Counted from the stretch's first letter, positions 37,737 to 48,146 are shown. The stretch: 64,000 nucleotides of DNA from Kaistella yonginensis (GCF_030409525.1 NZ_JAUFQB010000061.1:43492-107491); one strand, 5' to 3'. Numbers and translations are program-made. Notes: generated by a model from the letters alone, not told the origin.

Positions 37737-39878
37737 ATGAAATTTTCAAAATTTACCTTATTATTCCTTTTTTCAGGAAGTTTATTGTTCGCACAAAATC
37801 AAAAATACACCATAGCTGAAGCAGTAAACGGCTTGAGAAGCAATCTAGCCGTGAAAAATATTTCGCAGTTTTCTTGGGCTGATGATGGTAAAGCATATTA
37901 TCAAGCGACCAAAAACGGTTATTTAATGACTGATCTTGCAACGCACAAGCAAGATACTTTAGTTTCATTGCATCAGCTCAACAGTGGACTCTCTTTAGAC
38001 AAGAAATTAAAATCTTTTCCGAGAATCACTTTTATAAATAAGGACAAAGGCTATTTCAGACAAGGCTCTCAAACGCTTTGGATCGACCGTTCTGGGAAGG
38101 ATTGGAAAATTAAAGAAGGAATTACTTTAGATAAAGATGCAGAAAACACAGAAGGGTTTAGTGATAATAATGGGTTCGCTTACACCATCAAAAATAACCT
38201 CTACCTCAATAAAAATGGAAAAGTAACACAAATAACCAATGATTCCGACGAAGATATTGTAAATGGTCAAGCAGTTCACCAACGGGAGTTTGGGATTACC
38301 AAAGGAATTTTTATTTCGCCTGATAATTCTAAAATTGCATTTTATAAAATGGATCAATCCATGGTGGCAGATTATCCGATTATCGATTGGAGTATAACAC
38401 CAGCAGCGAACAAAAATATTAAATATCCCATGGCCGGAACGCCTTCTCACCATGTGAAATTGGGGATTTATGATATTAAAACAAATAAAACCACTATCCT
38501 GAACATCGAAGGCGATCCAGAACAATATTTAACCGTCATTACCTGGAATCCGGATTCGAAATCGGTTTTTGTAGGCGTCTTAAACCGAGATCAAAACGAT
38601 TTAAAAATGAACCAATATAACGCTTCTACCGGAAGTTTTATGAAAACCCTATTCCAAGAACAATCTGATAAATATGTAGAACCACAACAAACATTGTTAT
38701 TTTTTCCGAACTCAAATACCGATTTTATTTGGCAAAGTCAGCGATCAGGATACAATCATTTATTCCATTATAATGTGGACAGTGGTTTGGTTGCACAGTT
38801 AACCAAAGGCAATTGGCTCGTAACGGAGGTCCTGGGTTTTAACGAAAAGAAGAAAGAAATATTCTACATTTCTACGCAGGATTCGCCCTTGGAAAGACAT
38901 CTTTACAAAATCAACTGGAGCAATTTTAAAACCCAAAGATTAGATCACGGTACCGGAATGCACTCGGGTGTTTTGAGCAAAGATGGAACGCATCTCTATG
39001 ATACCTACAGCAATGCAATCACCCCAAGAAGTGTTAACCTGATTAATACAACGACTTTAAAAACGAAGAATATCCTTTCTTCAGTGAACACTTTAAAAAA
39101 CTACGAAAGACCCGAAATCAAGAATGTTACTTTAAAAGCGGAAGACGGAACTCCCCTGTACGGTAAAATTATTTTGCCAACTGATTTCGATGCAAATAAA
39201 AAATATCCCGTAATTGTGTACTTATACAATGGTCCGCACGCGCAACTGGTCACCGATAGTTTTCCCGCTTCAGGGAATTTGTGGTATGAATTTATGGCGC
39301 AAAAAGGATACATCGTTTTCTCCATGGATGGAAGAGGATCATCCAACCGTGGATTGAAATTTGAACAAGCTATTTTTAGAAAGGCGGGCGAAACCGAAAT
39401 GAAAGACCAATTGCAGGGAGTCGCCTATTTAAAATCATTACCTTATGTAGATGCCGCCCGAATGGGGATCCATGGCTGGAGTTATGGCGGATTTATGACG
39501 ACGAGTTTCATGCTGAAAAATCCGGAAGTTTTCAAAGTTGGCGTTGCAGGTGGACCAGTAATCGACTGGAATATGTATGAAATAATGTACACCGAAAGAT
39601 ACATGGATTCACCACAAAACAATCCAGAAGGGTACAAGCAAGCCAATCTTTTAGATAAAGTTCAAAACCTAAAAGGTCATTTATTAATGATTCACGGTGC
39701 GCAGGATAATGTGGTCGTTTGGCAGCATTCGATGAAATTTTTAAAAGCTGCGGTGGATCACGGCGTACAAATGGATTATTTCGTTTATCCCGGCCACGAA
39801 CATAACGTTTTAGGAAAAGACCGGGTTCATTTAATGCAAAAAGTAACTGATTATTTCGATGAATATTTAAAAAAATAA
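37737..39878 (+). CDS. S9 family prolyl peptidase (DPP IV-like)
   Basis: A 713-residue secreted serine peptidase of the DPP IV (S9B) type. A signal peptide (1-19, ending LLFAQ) is followed by a beta-propeller domain (about 80-440) with a DPP IV-type N-terminus and an alpha/beta-hydrolase domain (about 480-713). Catalytic residues visible: Ser582 in GWSYGG, Asp657 in GAQDNVV, and a His in the YPGHEHNV segment (687-689). It should trim N-terminal dipeptides with Pro or Ala at position two, in the periplasm. No T9SS sorting domain. The DUF1801 gene follows three bases after its stop. Confidence 0.93.
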   Translation: MKFSKFTLLFLFSGSLLFAQNQKYTIAEAVNGLRSNLAVKNISQFSWADDGKAYYQATKNGYLMTDLATHKQDTLVSLHQLNSGLSLDKKLKSFPRITFINKDKGYFRQGSQTLWIDRSGKDWKIKEGITLDKDAENTEGFSDNNGFAYTIKNNLYLNKNGKVTQITNDSDEDIVNGQAVHQREFGITKGIFISPDNSKIAFYKMDQSMVADYPIIDWSITPAANKNIKYPMAGTPSHHVKLGIYDIKTNKTTILNIEGDPEQYLTVITWNPDSKSVFVGVLNRDQNDLKMNQYNASTGSFMKTLFQEQSDKYVEPQQTLLFFPNSNTDFIWQSQRSGYNHLFHYNVDSGLVAQLTKGNWLVTEVLGFNEKKKEIFYISTQDSPLERHLYKINWSNFKTQRLDHGTGMHSGVLSKDGTHLYDTYSNAITPRSVNLINTTTLKTKNILSSVNTLKNYERPEIKNVTLKAEDGTPLYGKIILPTDFDANKKYPVIVYLYNGPHAQLVTDSFPASGNLWYEFMAQKGYIVFSMDGRGSSNRGLKFEQAIFRKAGETEMKDQLQGVAYLKSLPYVDAARMGIHGWSYGGFMTTSFMLKNPEVFKVGVAGGPVIDWNMYEIMYTERYMDSPQNNPEGYKQANLLDKVQNLKGHLLMIHGAQDNVVVWQHSMKFLKAAVDHGVQMDYFVYPGHEHNVLGKDRVHLMQKVTDYFDEYLKK

Positions 39879-39881
39879 GGG

Positions 39882-40340
39882 ATGAAAATTGAGGCAAACT
39901 CTGTTGAAGATTATTTAAATCAAATTCCAGAGGAAAGGAAATCTTCTTTCCAGCGACTTTTTGAAACGATAATGCACAATTTACCGCAGGGCTTTCATGT
40001 AGACCTTAGCTATGGAATGATTGGTTGGAGTATTCCGTTGAACAGGTATCCAGCCGGTTATCACTGTACGCCAAATACGCCTTTGCCTTTCATCAATTTG
40101 GCCTCTCAGAAAAATTTCATCGCGCTTTATCATATGGGCATTTATGCTGACCCTGATTTGCTCAGGTGGTTTGTAGAGGAATTTCCGAAACATTCTGCTC
40201 TGAAATTGGATATGGGAAAATCTTGTATCCGCTTTAAAAATCCTGGCGATATTCCGTTTGATTTGATCGCTGAGCTGTGTCAAAAAATAACCCCAAAAGA
40301 TTGGATTAAATTATACGAGAAAGAATTTAAAAAGAAGTAG
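39882..40340 (+). CDS. DUF1801 domain protein
   Basis: A 152-residue YdhG/DUF1801-like protein. The start 'VEDYLNQIPEERKSSFQRL' and a SYGMIGW segment are family-typical. The fold is related to frataxin-like and phosphorelay-related small domains; the function is unknown. It starts three bases after the peptidase gene and must be cotranscribed with it. Confidence 0.85.
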   Translation: MKIEANSVEDYLNQIPEERKSSFQRLFETIMHNLPQGFHVDLSYGMIGWSIPLNRYPAGYHCTPNTPLPFINLASQKNFIALYHMGIYADPDLLRWFVEEFPKHSALKLDMGKSCIRFKNPGDIPFDLIAELCQKITPKDWIKLYEKEFKKK

Positions 40341-40513
40341 CAGAATTTTTTTTGAATTTTCCAGATAGGCAATTTTCGATCTAAAATGATAAAAAACATT
40401 GGTCTTTTCTGGTGAAAAAAACATTCACGCATTATCTTTTGTAACGTTTAAACAGTATAATTTTCACTTTAGAAATTATGCAACTTTTATAGCATTTATG
40501 GTTCAAAAAAAAT

Positions 40514-41062
40514 TTATTCCCGAAGAACTTTAATTCGTCCATCATTCCAAATTCTAATCACCGAAGAACCCGAGTATTCCGAGACTTTATCATGGTTCTC
40601 TTCAGCTACAAAATCAACCGAATCAATCAATTCCTGGGAGATATCTGAAAATTTCAGGGGTGATTTTTGTCCGCTAAAATTCGCGGAGGTTGAAACCAAG
40701 GGTTTATTGAGTTTGGTAATGATTTTTTTTAGGAACAAATCGTTCACTAACCGAATTCCGATGCTTCCGTCTTCGGCCAGTATTTCTTTGGGTAGCCCTT
40801 TTGGATTATCGTAAATCAAAGTCACCGGTTTTTCTGATAGATCCATTATTTCCCAAGCCATTTCGGGAACATCAACCAAATCTTGCAAACGTTTGGCAGA
40901 TTCTACCAGAATAATCATCGACTTATTTTTCTCGCGCTTCTTAATTTCAAAAATTTTGTTGATGGCTTCAATATTAGTTGCATCACAACCGATTCCCCAA
41001 ATCGTATCTGTTGGGTACAAAATTGTTCCGCCGGATTGTAACGTATTGATGATTTTTTCCAT
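40514..41062 (-). CDS. tsaC: L-threonylcarbamoyladenylate synthase (YrdC/Sua5 type)
   Basis: A 182-residue YrdC-domain enzyme that makes threonylcarbamoyl-AMP from threonine, bicarbonate and ATP for t6A37 tRNA modification. GGTILYPTDTIWGIGCDA (11-28) and the KKREKNKSMIILV segment (about 41-53) are the nucleotide and substrate motifs; 'PLVSTSANFSGQ' (about 120-131) is also conserved. It lacks the Sua5 extension, so it is the short TsaC form. Confidence is high. It is divergent from the LLM gene. Confidence 0.93.
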   Translation of the reverse strand: MEKIINTLQSGGTILYPTDTIWGIGCDATNIEAINKIFEIKKREKNKSMIILVESAKRLQDLVDVPEMAWEIMDLSEKPVTLIYDNPKGLPKEILAEDGSIGIRLVNDLFLKKIITKLNKPLVSTSANFSGQKSPLKFSDISQELIDSVDFVAEENHDKVSEYSGSSVIRIWNDGRIKVLRE

Positions 41063-41183
41063 GAGTTATTTTTGGTGATTATTTTTAGATCTATTCTGAC
41101 CAATGCAAAAGTAATAAAAAATTGAAATTTATTTATAGGATCGCTTCTTATCATTCATCAATGCTTTTAATTTTCAATTAAGG

Positions 41184-41191
41184 TAATTTTG
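41184..41191 (+). promoter_or_regulatory. Predicted -7 box of the LLM oxidoreductase gene
   Basis: TAATTTTG followed by TACC, 30 bases before the ATG; matches TAnnTTTG. No -33 seen. Confidence 0.42.
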
Positions 41192-41221
41192 TACCATTAA
41201 AAATCATAAAATCATAAAATT

Positions 41222-42241
41222 ATGGAATTAGGAATAGGAATGTTTGGTGATTTAGCCATTGACCAAAAAACCGGGAAATATAAAGATGCAGGAAGTAAAA
41301 TCCGCGAAATTTTAGGTCAGATAAAATTGATGGATGAGGTCGGGATCGATGTTTTTGCCATGGGAGAACATCATCGGCCAGATTATGCGGTTTCGTCACC
41401 TGAAATGGTTTTGGCTGCAGCAGCAAGCATTACCAAGAATATAAAATTAGCAAGTGGAGTAACGGTTTTAAGTTCTTCGGAACCTGTAAAAGTATATGAA
41501 GATTTTGCTACGTTGGATTTAATTTCCGACGGAAGAGCCGAAATATTTGTAGGTCGTGGAAGTTTCACCGAGTCATTTCCGCTTTATGGCTACTCATTAA
41601 ATGATTACGAGCAGCTTTTCGATGAAAAACTGGATTTATTATTGAAAATTAATTCGGAAGAAAAGGTTTCATGGACCGGAAAACTTCGTGCGCCAATGAA
41701 AAACCAAACCGTCTATCCAAGGGCTAAAAACAACGGTAAAATTCCGATTTGGAGGGCCGTGGGTGGAACGCCACAATCGGTTCTAAGTGCAGCCAAACTT
41801 GGCATGCCTTTAATTGTGGCCATTATTGGTGGCATGCCAAGTCAGTTTAAAAATTTAATCGATTTTTACAAACAGGAATACCTTGCAGCTGGCCATAAAG
41901 AGTCTGAGATGCAAATTGCAATTCACTCCCACACTTTTGTTAGCGAGGATCAAGAGACTATCGATGGATATTTTCAAAACTATAAAGCCCAAATGGATCG
42001 AATTGGTGCAACCAGAGGTTGGGCACCGTACACCAAAATGCAGTATGATGGTGGAAGAGCAAAAGAAGGAGCTTTGTTTGTGGGAAATACCAACGAAGTT
42101 GCTGATAAAATCGCGTATACAAAAGAGCTGTTCGGCCTTACCCGATTTATTGGCCATATGGATGTTGGCGCCCCAGAAAATGATATCATGATGAAATCTA
42201 TAGAATTATTTGGTCAAAAGGTGGCGCCCTTGGTGAGATAA
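41222..42241 (+). CDS. LLM class flavin-dependent oxidoreductase
   Basis: A 339-residue bacterial-luciferase-like FMN/F420 monooxygenase. Features: start MELGIGMFGD, 'MGEHHRPDYAVSSPE' (about 46-60), 'LASGVTVLSSSEPVKVYE' (about 77-94) and the sugar-phosphate-loop 'GRGSFTES' (about 116-123). It forms a TIM barrel that would oxidise an unknown substrate with reduced flavin and O2. It stands alone, with its own promoter and a terminator after it. Confidence 0.9.
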   Translation: MELGIGMFGDLAIDQKTGKYKDAGSKIREILGQIKLMDEVGIDVFAMGEHHRPDYAVSSPEMVLAAAASITKNIKLASGVTVLSSSEPVKVYEDFATLDLISDGRAEIFVGRGSFTESFPLYGYSLNDYEQLFDEKLDLLLKINSEEKVSWTGKLRAPMKNQTVYPRAKNNGKIPIWRAVGGTPQSVLSAAKLGMPLIVAIIGGMPSQFKNLIDFYKQEYLAAGHKESEMQIAIHSHTFVSEDQETIDGYFQNYKAQMDRIGATRGWAPYTKMQYDGGRAKEGALFVGNTNEVADKIAYTKELFGLTRFIGHMDVGAPENDIMMKSIELFGQKVAPLVR

Positions 42242-42255
42242 ATAATAACCTAAAT

Positions 42256-42300
42256 AAGTAGACAGGCGGAATTGTTTCCGCGGGTCTACTTTAGTAAAAA
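42256..42300 (+). terminator. Intrinsic terminator after the LLM gene
   Basis: A two-part stem: AAGTAGAC (42256-42263) with GTCTACTT (42284-42291), and inner GCGGAA with TTCCGC, loop TTGT, with one two-base internal mismatch. T-rich sequence follows within a few bases. It may also serve the convergent sbcC. Confidence 0.7.
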
Positions 42301-42347
42301 TAATTTTAATAAATATTCTTGGTCATTTTCTGAAGTAGTAAAAACAA

Positions 42348-45300
42348 TTAAATCAACGCAATCAAGCTGCCTCTTTCCTCATCTTTTGTGATATTGAGTG
42401 ATAGTGGCATTTTTTCCTTCAGTTCTTCTACATGCGAGATGATTCCCACGATTCTGTTCTCTTTTTGAAGACCCATTAATGTTTCAAAAACCACATTAAC
42501 AGCGTCTAAATCTTGCGTTCCAAATCCTTCATCTATAAAAAAGAAATTCTTTTCTGCGCTGGCATTAGACTGCACACTTTCCGCTAAAGCCAAGGCCAAA
42601 CTAAGGGAAACCTGAAAAGCCTGTCCGCCAGAAAGCGTTTTCACACTACGGCTGCGACCTTCATTTAGATAATCAATAATCTCAAAATCATTATTTTCAT
42701 TCAGCTGCAAACTCAACTGGTTTCGCGTCATCCGGTGAAAGCGAATATTCGCATGATCACATAATTGCCGCAGATAAATGGATGAAACAAACTGTACAAA
42801 GCCAGCACCTTTAAAGAGCGTGAACATCACTTTCAATTGATCCGCACGTTTTTGAAGTTTCGCCAGCTCGTTTAATAAAGCTTCTTTTTTCGTAAATTCT
42901 TTTTCCAATCGTTCAATTTCAGAGTTGATTTTTACAACGGTTTCATGTGCGGTTTTTAAATCCTTTTCCAATGCTTGAAATTGATTTTCAACTGTAGAAA
43001 ATTCCGCTTCATCAAAAGTGAAATTTTTTAGTTTTAATGATAATTCTTCGACATTTTTTTTCACGGTTCCAAAATCAATTTTAAATCTATTGATTTCATT
43101 TCTTGTTTCCTCCACATTGATGTTTTGCGCTAAAATCAAATCTACTTCATTTAAAGTTTTAAAATTTCGCAGAATTAAAGATTGCTTGAGAAGATTTTCA
43201 TTGTCTATAATTTCTTTTTCTAAGTCCAAAATTCGTTGATCTAAACTTTCAACATGTGCTTTTTGCGCGGCTAATTTTGGAGCGCATTCTTTTTCTTTTG
43301 CCGTTAATTGCTGGTGGTTTTGTTCAGTTTTTTTATTTTCCTCTGCAGCTTCTTGCTTCCTGTTTTCAATTTCACGTATTGGTTTATCCTGGTAATCATT
43401 CCAATTCAATAATTTTAAATTGCTTTGATTGGTTTTTATTTGGGTTTCTTTTTGAGCTTCTTCAAGCTTAAATTCCTCCAGAGCTTTGTTGAATTTATCG
43501 TAGTTTTCCCGTACTTTTTCTAAATGCTTTTGTTCCTTTGAAATTTCCTGATTCAATTCCTCAATTTGTTTTTCTATTTCAAATGAGTTTTTGCGTTTTT
43601 CCTCAAAATCGCCTTCGTTTTCGGATTTAAAATCGCTCCAAATAAAGCGGTTCTGATGTTGTTCCAAATGCGTTTTTATGGGACCTAAGATTTCCTGTTC
43701 CGATTTTAACTGCTCTTCAAAAGTTTTTTTACGATCGATCATTTTCTCAACTTCCGCAAAGGTATTTTGTAGGTCTTTTTGCTGCTGTTCATTGGTTTTA
43801 ATTTGTATTAAAACTTCTTGCAGCTCAGCGTGCAAATCATCGAATGCAACAATATTTGGATGTTCCAGCGCACCGCAAAGTGGGCAAGATTTACCCTCAT
43901 GAAGTTCATTGGCAAAATGAGCCAGTTTTTGTTGCACTTCCAAATGATTTCTTTTTTCTGAAAGTATTTTTTTCTGATGCTCTAAACCTTCAAATTTAAT
44001 TTGAAAATCATTGCTGAAAGTTTCAAGAGTAATTCCGAGATCCTTTAATACAAGAGAAACATCAATGATTTTTTTTTGAATTTCTGACGTTTTATTATCT
44101 CCATTTTTTTGATATTCAGTCAATTTTCTCTTTTCAGAAAACCAATTTCCAACCTGAATTAAGAGGTTAGTATCTAATTTTTGTGGTTTTAGTAATGCTG
44201 CTTTTTCAGTTAAAGCTTTAATTTTTACTTGGGTTTCTTTTTGCAGATTTTCAACTTGTTTAACTTTTTCGAAGCCCAGTTTACGACGTTCTTTTAATAT
44301 TTTTATTTCCTCGGAAAATCTCAACATTTGTACAATCAAACCCAAATCTATTTCTTTGGTTTTTGAGGTGTTTAAGACTTCAAATTTTGGCAAAATCAGC
44401 TGTAGCTGCTCTTTGATATGATCGAATTCGATTTCAGTGGTTTTTAAAATAGAAGCTTGCTTTACTTGTTCTTCTTTCTGACCTGAAAGTTCTTTTTGAA
44501 GTTTCTTTTTCTCTAAAATCAAAGGATTAAAAATTCTAAAAGCCTTTTCAAATAATTCTATTTTCACTTCTAAAGAATCAATTTCCGGCTTTCGTTGCGC
44601 AAGTATTTTTAATTCGTCTTTCTTTTTTGTGAGAATTTCAAAATCAGATTTTACGTTTAGGACTTGCTGATATTTGAGTTCAACTTTCTTGAATTCAGTT
44701 TCCACCTTTAGGAATTTTTCTTTTTCCTGCTTTGCAATTTCCTGCTGAACTTTAATCTGTTCGTCCGTCACCGCTTCAAAACCTTTTAGCTGACCTTCCA
44801 ACTGATCGAGTTCAGTCTTATTTTTAGTGACCAATGCTGAAACATTATTTTGTAAATCAAAACGCTGAAGATTAAAAATCTCCTTCATCATATTGGTCCG
44901 TTCGGTGGCACCGAGTTCTATAAATTCTTTAAATTGTCCTTGTGGAATAATGATGGTTCGCTTGAAATTGGCATAACTCAATCCAATAATTTCTTCGGGT
45001 CTTATACTTTCAAGGGGAATCCAATGGTCATTTTTCCATTCGTAGAAAACAACATTTGGAGCTTTTACCTCTTCGAAATTTTTAGAGTTTCTTTTAAATT
45101 CTCTGGTGGCGCGAAATTTTTTATTTTCAAAATTCGTGAAATCAAACGCAATATACGAACGGTTGGATTTCAAATTCATCATATTATACGCTCGTTTATC
45201 CCGGGCGTTCAAGCGTTCTGTTTCGCCGTAAAGCGCAAAAGTAATGGCTTCCAAAATAGAAGATTTGCCAGAACCGACCGCACCGAAAATCCCAAAAAGA

Positions 45301-45386
45301 CCTGCTTTTGTAAGGGTTTCAAAGTTGATGGTCTGGCGTTCCTGATAAGAATATAGACCTTCCAGCGTTAATTGAATCGGAATCAT
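42348..45386 (-). CDS. sbcC: DNA repair exonuclease subunit SbcC
   Basis: The ATPase subunit of the SbcCD (Rad50-Mre11) complex that opens hairpins and blocked double-strand ends. 1012 residues. Walker A is GAVGSGKS (35-42), two long coiled coils (about 200-450 and 530-850) flank the zinc hook CPLCG (about 502), and the C-terminal signature and Walker B are SLSGGQ-like (TLSGGQAFQVSL) and FFIDEGFGTQD (about 955). sbcD ends three bases before its start, so they are cotranscribed. Length and layout are complete. Confidence 0.94.
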   Translation of the reverse strand: MIPIQLTLEGLYSYQERQTINFETLTKAGLFGIFGAVGSGKSSILEAITFALYGETERLNARDKRAYNMMNLKSNRSYIAFDFTNFENKKFRATREFKRNSKNFEEVKAPNVVFYEWKNDHWIPLESIRPEEIIGLSYANFKRTIIIPQGQFKEFIELGATERTNMMKEIFNLQRFDLQNNVSALVTKNKTELDQLEGQLKGFEAVTDEQIKVQQEIAKQEKEKFLKVETEFKKVELKYQQVLNVKSDFEILTKKKDELKILAQRKPEIDSLEVKIELFEKAFRIFNPLILEKKKLQKELSGQKEEQVKQASILKTTEIEFDHIKEQLQLILPKFEVLNTSKTKEIDLGLIVQMLRFSEEIKILKERRKLGFEKVKQVENLQKETQVKIKALTEKAALLKPQKLDTNLLIQVGNWFSEKRKLTEYQKNGDNKTSEIQKKIIDVSLVLKDLGITLETFSNDFQIKFEGLEHQKKILSEKRNHLEVQQKLAHFANELHEGKSCPLCGALEHPNIVAFDDLHAELQEVLIQIKTNEQQQKDLQNTFAEVEKMIDRKKTFEEQLKSEQEILGPIKTHLEQHQNRFIWSDFKSENEGDFEEKRKNSFEIEKQIEELNQEISKEQKHLEKVRENYDKFNKALEEFKLEEAQKETQIKTNQSNLKLLNWNDYQDKPIREIENRKQEAAEENKKTEQNHQQLTAKEKECAPKLAAQKAHVESLDQRILDLEKEIIDNENLLKQSLILRNFKTLNEVDLILAQNINVEETRNEINRFKIDFGTVKKNVEELSLKLKNFTFDEAEFSTVENQFQALEKDLKTAHETVVKINSEIERLEKEFTKKEALLNELAKLQKRADQLKVMFTLFKGAGFVQFVSSIYLRQLCDHANIRFHRMTRNQLSLQLNENNDFEIIDYLNEGRSRSVKTLSGGQAFQVSLSLALALAESVQSNASAEKNFFFIDEGFGTQDLDAVNVVFETLMGLQKENRIVGIISHVEELKEKMPLSLNITKDEERGSLIALI

Positions 45387-45388
45387 GT

Positions 45389-46594
45389 TTACGGATTTAA
45401 AATTTCGTTGAACAAATCGAGAAGCTCCTCATTCGGTTCCTGCGCATTATTTTTAGTTTTAAAATAATCTTTAAATAAAGTCTGAATATCTTGATGGAGA
45501 TTAATTTCTTTTAAATGATTTTTCTGTAATTCTTGGTTTTTAACTTTCGGAATAAGATGCACAATTCCAGAATGCGCCTGGTAGATTTGTTTTCGATCTT
45601 CCGCTTTTAAGTAGGTTTCACTTTCTAAGGTTAATTCCACCAAAGTATCTGGGTTTTCTGTCAGCCAGCGAAGGGTTTGTTCTACCGAATCAAATTTTTT
45701 TCGCACCAAAGATTTTCCGCTTTTTAAAACAATTTTTGCGAACGAAACAGGTTGATTGGGTTGCACATCGATGATGGAAACATATTTGGTTTGCCCAGCT
45801 TCGCTAAAGCTGTAACACAATGGAGAAGATGAGTAAACAACGGGTTTTTCGGCAGTTCCGATATTTTGAAAAGCGTGTAAATGACCCAAGGCCGTATATT
45901 GAATTTGGGCAGGAATCGTGTCGGAATAAATTAAATCTGCATTTCCGATTTTCAGTGGTTTTTCACCATCGGGTTCTTCTAAAATAGGTACGCCTTTTTT
46001 GTTCATGTAGAGATGAGTCATCAGAATATTGGCACCTTTTTCATCACAAAATTTTTCTACAATTGTTTTCCAGTTTTCCGCTAAAATTTTGTTGAGCGCA
46101 TCTTCTTTATGTTCACCAAAATATTCTTTTAACCTGACTTCATTGGCAAAGGCAGTATGCAAAATCCGAAGGGGAAAATCGTGGTTTTTTAAGTTCAATT
46201 CAATCATTCCTTCCACTGATTTCGATATTTTGAAATCAGCCAATTCAAACGGAAGAACCTTTGCTTTCGGATGTCCGATTAAAATAATTCCACATTCACG
46301 CGCCAAAGGATCCGGGGCATCAATTAAACTTGGGGAATCGTGGTTGCCGGAAATTGCGATGACGGGTCTTTTTCCGTTCAATGATAGACGCTTTAAAGTC
46401 TTATAAAAAAGCTCAATTGCCTCCACACTTGGATTAAAATTATCGAATAAATCGCCGGCTACCAAAATCACATCAACTTTTTGTTGCTCGGCAATTTGAA
46501 CAATTTCATCCAATACCAAAACTTGCTCATCCAAGCGCGAAAAACGGTCTAATCGTTTACCCAAATGCCAATCGGCGGTATGTAGAATTTTCAT
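45389..46594 (-). CDS. sbcD: DNA repair exonuclease subunit SbcD
   Basis: The Mre11-type nuclease subunit of SbcCD. I start at 46594 (MKILHTADWHLGK); the longer frame adds 21 residues that do not fit the family. Two-metal motifs in order: HTADWHLG (4-11), VAGDLFDNF (about 47), SGNHDSPS (about 83), MTHLYM (about 190) and LGHLHAFQ (about 235). The C-terminal capping region follows. Translation runs straight into sbcC (three-base gap). High confidence; 401 residues. Confidence 0.94.
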   Translation of the reverse strand: MKILHTADWHLGKRLDRFSRLDEQVLVLDEIVQIAEQQKVDVILVAGDLFDNFNPSVEAIELFYKTLKRLSLNGKRPVIAISGNHDSPSLIDAPDPLARECGIILIGHPKAKVLPFELADFKISKSVEGMIELNLKNHDFPLRILHTAFANEVRLKEYFGEHKEDALNKILAENWKTIVEKFCDEKGANILMTHLYMNKKGVPILEEPDGEKPLKIGNADLIYSDTIPAQIQYTALGHLHAFQNIGTAEKPVVYSSSPLCYSFSEAGQTKYVSIIDVQPNQPVSFAKIVLKSGKSLVRKKFDSVEQTLRWLTENPDTLVELTLESETYLKAEDRKQIYQAHSGIVHLIPKVKNQELQKNHLKEINLHQDIQTLFKDYFKTKNNAQEPNEELLDLFNEILNP

Positions 46595-46808
46595 AAAAAC
46601 CTTTTTTATTTTTTTAATGACGTTTTGAAATCGCAATTCAAAGAGGTGCGCTTTCATCTCTCAAATGTAAGGAAGAAAAACAGGATTTAAAATTGGTCTC
46701 TGAATTTTTATTTATTTAAAGATTATTTTTTCTGACTTTAATTTTAGAGATAAATGAGGACATGCACCGCAATTCTAAAAAGTAAAAAACGTATTTTTAC
46801 AGATAATT

Positions 46809-47051
46809 ATGGAACAGCAATCAAAAGATCCTTTACACGGAAAACGCCTTGATGCGATTTTGGAAGAATTGGTAGAATATTATGAGGGATTTGAAAAACT
46901 CGGTGAGCAGATCAATATCAAATGTTTTACGGATAACCCGAGTATTAAATCTTCGCTGAAGTTTTTACGCAAAACAGATTGGGCAAGAACCAAAGTGGAG
47001 AGTTTGTATCTGTACGTTTTAAGACAGAAAAAGAAGCAAGAAAGACTGTAA
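46809..47051 (+). CDS. VF530 family DNA-binding protein
   Basis: An 80-residue small basic protein of the VF530 (DUF2132) family. KDPLHGKRLDAILEELVEYYG-like spacing at residues 6-26, 'NIKCFTDNPSIKSSLKFLRK' (37-56) and a 'WARTKVE' segment match the family. Structures of the Vibrio protein show a small helical fold with DNA binding proposed. It is divergent from sbcD; a link to DNA repair is possible but only by position. Confidence 0.88.
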   Translation: MEQQSKDPLHGKRLDAILEELVEYYEGFEKLGEQINIKCFTDNPSIKSSLKFLRKTDWARTKVESLYLYVLRQKKKQERL

Positions 47052-47090
47052 CGGTAGGCGGTTTCTAATTAATCAACTTTGTGATTTTGG

Positions 47091-48146
47091 TCAAAGTATC
47101 ACCACCTTTCCTTCTCTTGAACTTTCTAAAGCAGCATCAATGATTTTCATATTCTGAATAATCGCTGCGCCAGGCGAGGGTAATTCTTTTCCGAAAACAA
47201 GATGTTCATAAATGTCTTGATAGTAATTCATATAATTACCAGGTTGGCTGGAAAGTAACAGTCTTTCCGTTTCCAATTTTTCATTTAAATAATTAAGGAT
47301 TCCGTCGGGTTCTTTTAAAGGGGTAGTCCAATCCTCATAATAGGTTGGGGTGGCTCCTGCAACCAATTCATTTTCCTGGCCATCTGTTCTTTCCTGTAAA
47401 AAACTACCCTTGTCGCCATGAAGGATGTAGGCTTGATTTGCCTCTTTGCTGAAAACTGATGATTTTAGTCGAACCCGCAAATTGGTTTTATATTGCAGCA
47501 CTATTTCGAAATAATCATTAGCAAAGGCAGGACCTTTCATCGAAAATACATCGGCGGATAATTTTTCTGGTAAACCAAACAGGTCGGTGGCTTGATCGAT
47601 AAGGTGGGAGCCCAAATCATGGAGCGCACCAGAACCTTTCAACTCGGGATTTTCTTTGTGCGCTTTTCCGCTGGCTTCGGTTCGGAAGCGATCGAAACGG
47701 ATTTCAACCTCTTTCATCTTTCCTAATATTCCACTGTCTAAAATATTTCGAACCTGGAGGTAATCGCGATCATATCTGCGGTTTTGATAAACACTTAGAA
47801 ATAGATTTTGCTTTTTTGCAAGCGTAACCAATTGTTCTGCTTCAGAAGCGTTTACGGTGAATGGCTTTTCAACAATAACATTCTTTCCCGCTTCCAAGGC
47901 TTTTTTTACATATTCGAAATGCGTTTGAACCGGTGTATTGACAATCACCAAGGTGATCTCTTCTTCCGCTAGCATTTGCTCTACAGAACGGTGAATGATG
48001 GTGTTAGGATATTGGGCTTTGGATTCATTTTTAGACCTTTCAACCACAGCCGCCATAAAAAATCCCGGATGTTGTTTTAAAAAAGGTGCATGAAATACTT
48101 TTCCGCTCATTCCAAAAGCGCAGAGACCTACTTTGACCAATTGCAT
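47091..48146 (-). CDS. Gfo/Idh/MocA family oxidoreductase
   Basis: An NAD(P)-dependent sugar or inositol-type dehydrogenase of 351 residues. I start at 48146 (MQLVKVGLCAFG); a further six in-frame residues extend upstream with weaker context. The Rossmann motif GLCAFGMSGKVFH is near the N-terminus, and the EKPFTVN motif (about 93-99) carries the catalytic-site Lys. The conserved 'GSHLIDQATDLFG' region (about 177) lines the active site. Substrate unknown. It is the second of two minus-strand genes with the FAD monooxygenase, about 125 bases away. Confidence 0.9.
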   Translation of the reverse strand: MQLVKVGLCAFGMSGKVFHAPFLKQHPGFFMAAVVERSKNESKAQYPNTIIHRSVEQMLAEEEITLVIVNTPVQTHFEYVKKALEAGKNVIVEKPFTVNASEAEQLVTLAKKQNLFLSVYQNRRYDRDYLQVRNILDSGILGKMKEVEIRFDRFRTEASGKAHKENPELKGSGALHDLGSHLIDQATDLFGLPEKLSADVFSMKGPAFANDYFEIVLQYKTNLRVRLKSSVFSKEANQAYILHGDKGSFLQERTDGQENELVAGATPTYYEDWTTPLKEPDGILNYLNEKLETERLLLSSQPGNYMNYYQDIYEHLVFGKELPSPGAAIIQNMKIIDAALESSREGKVVIL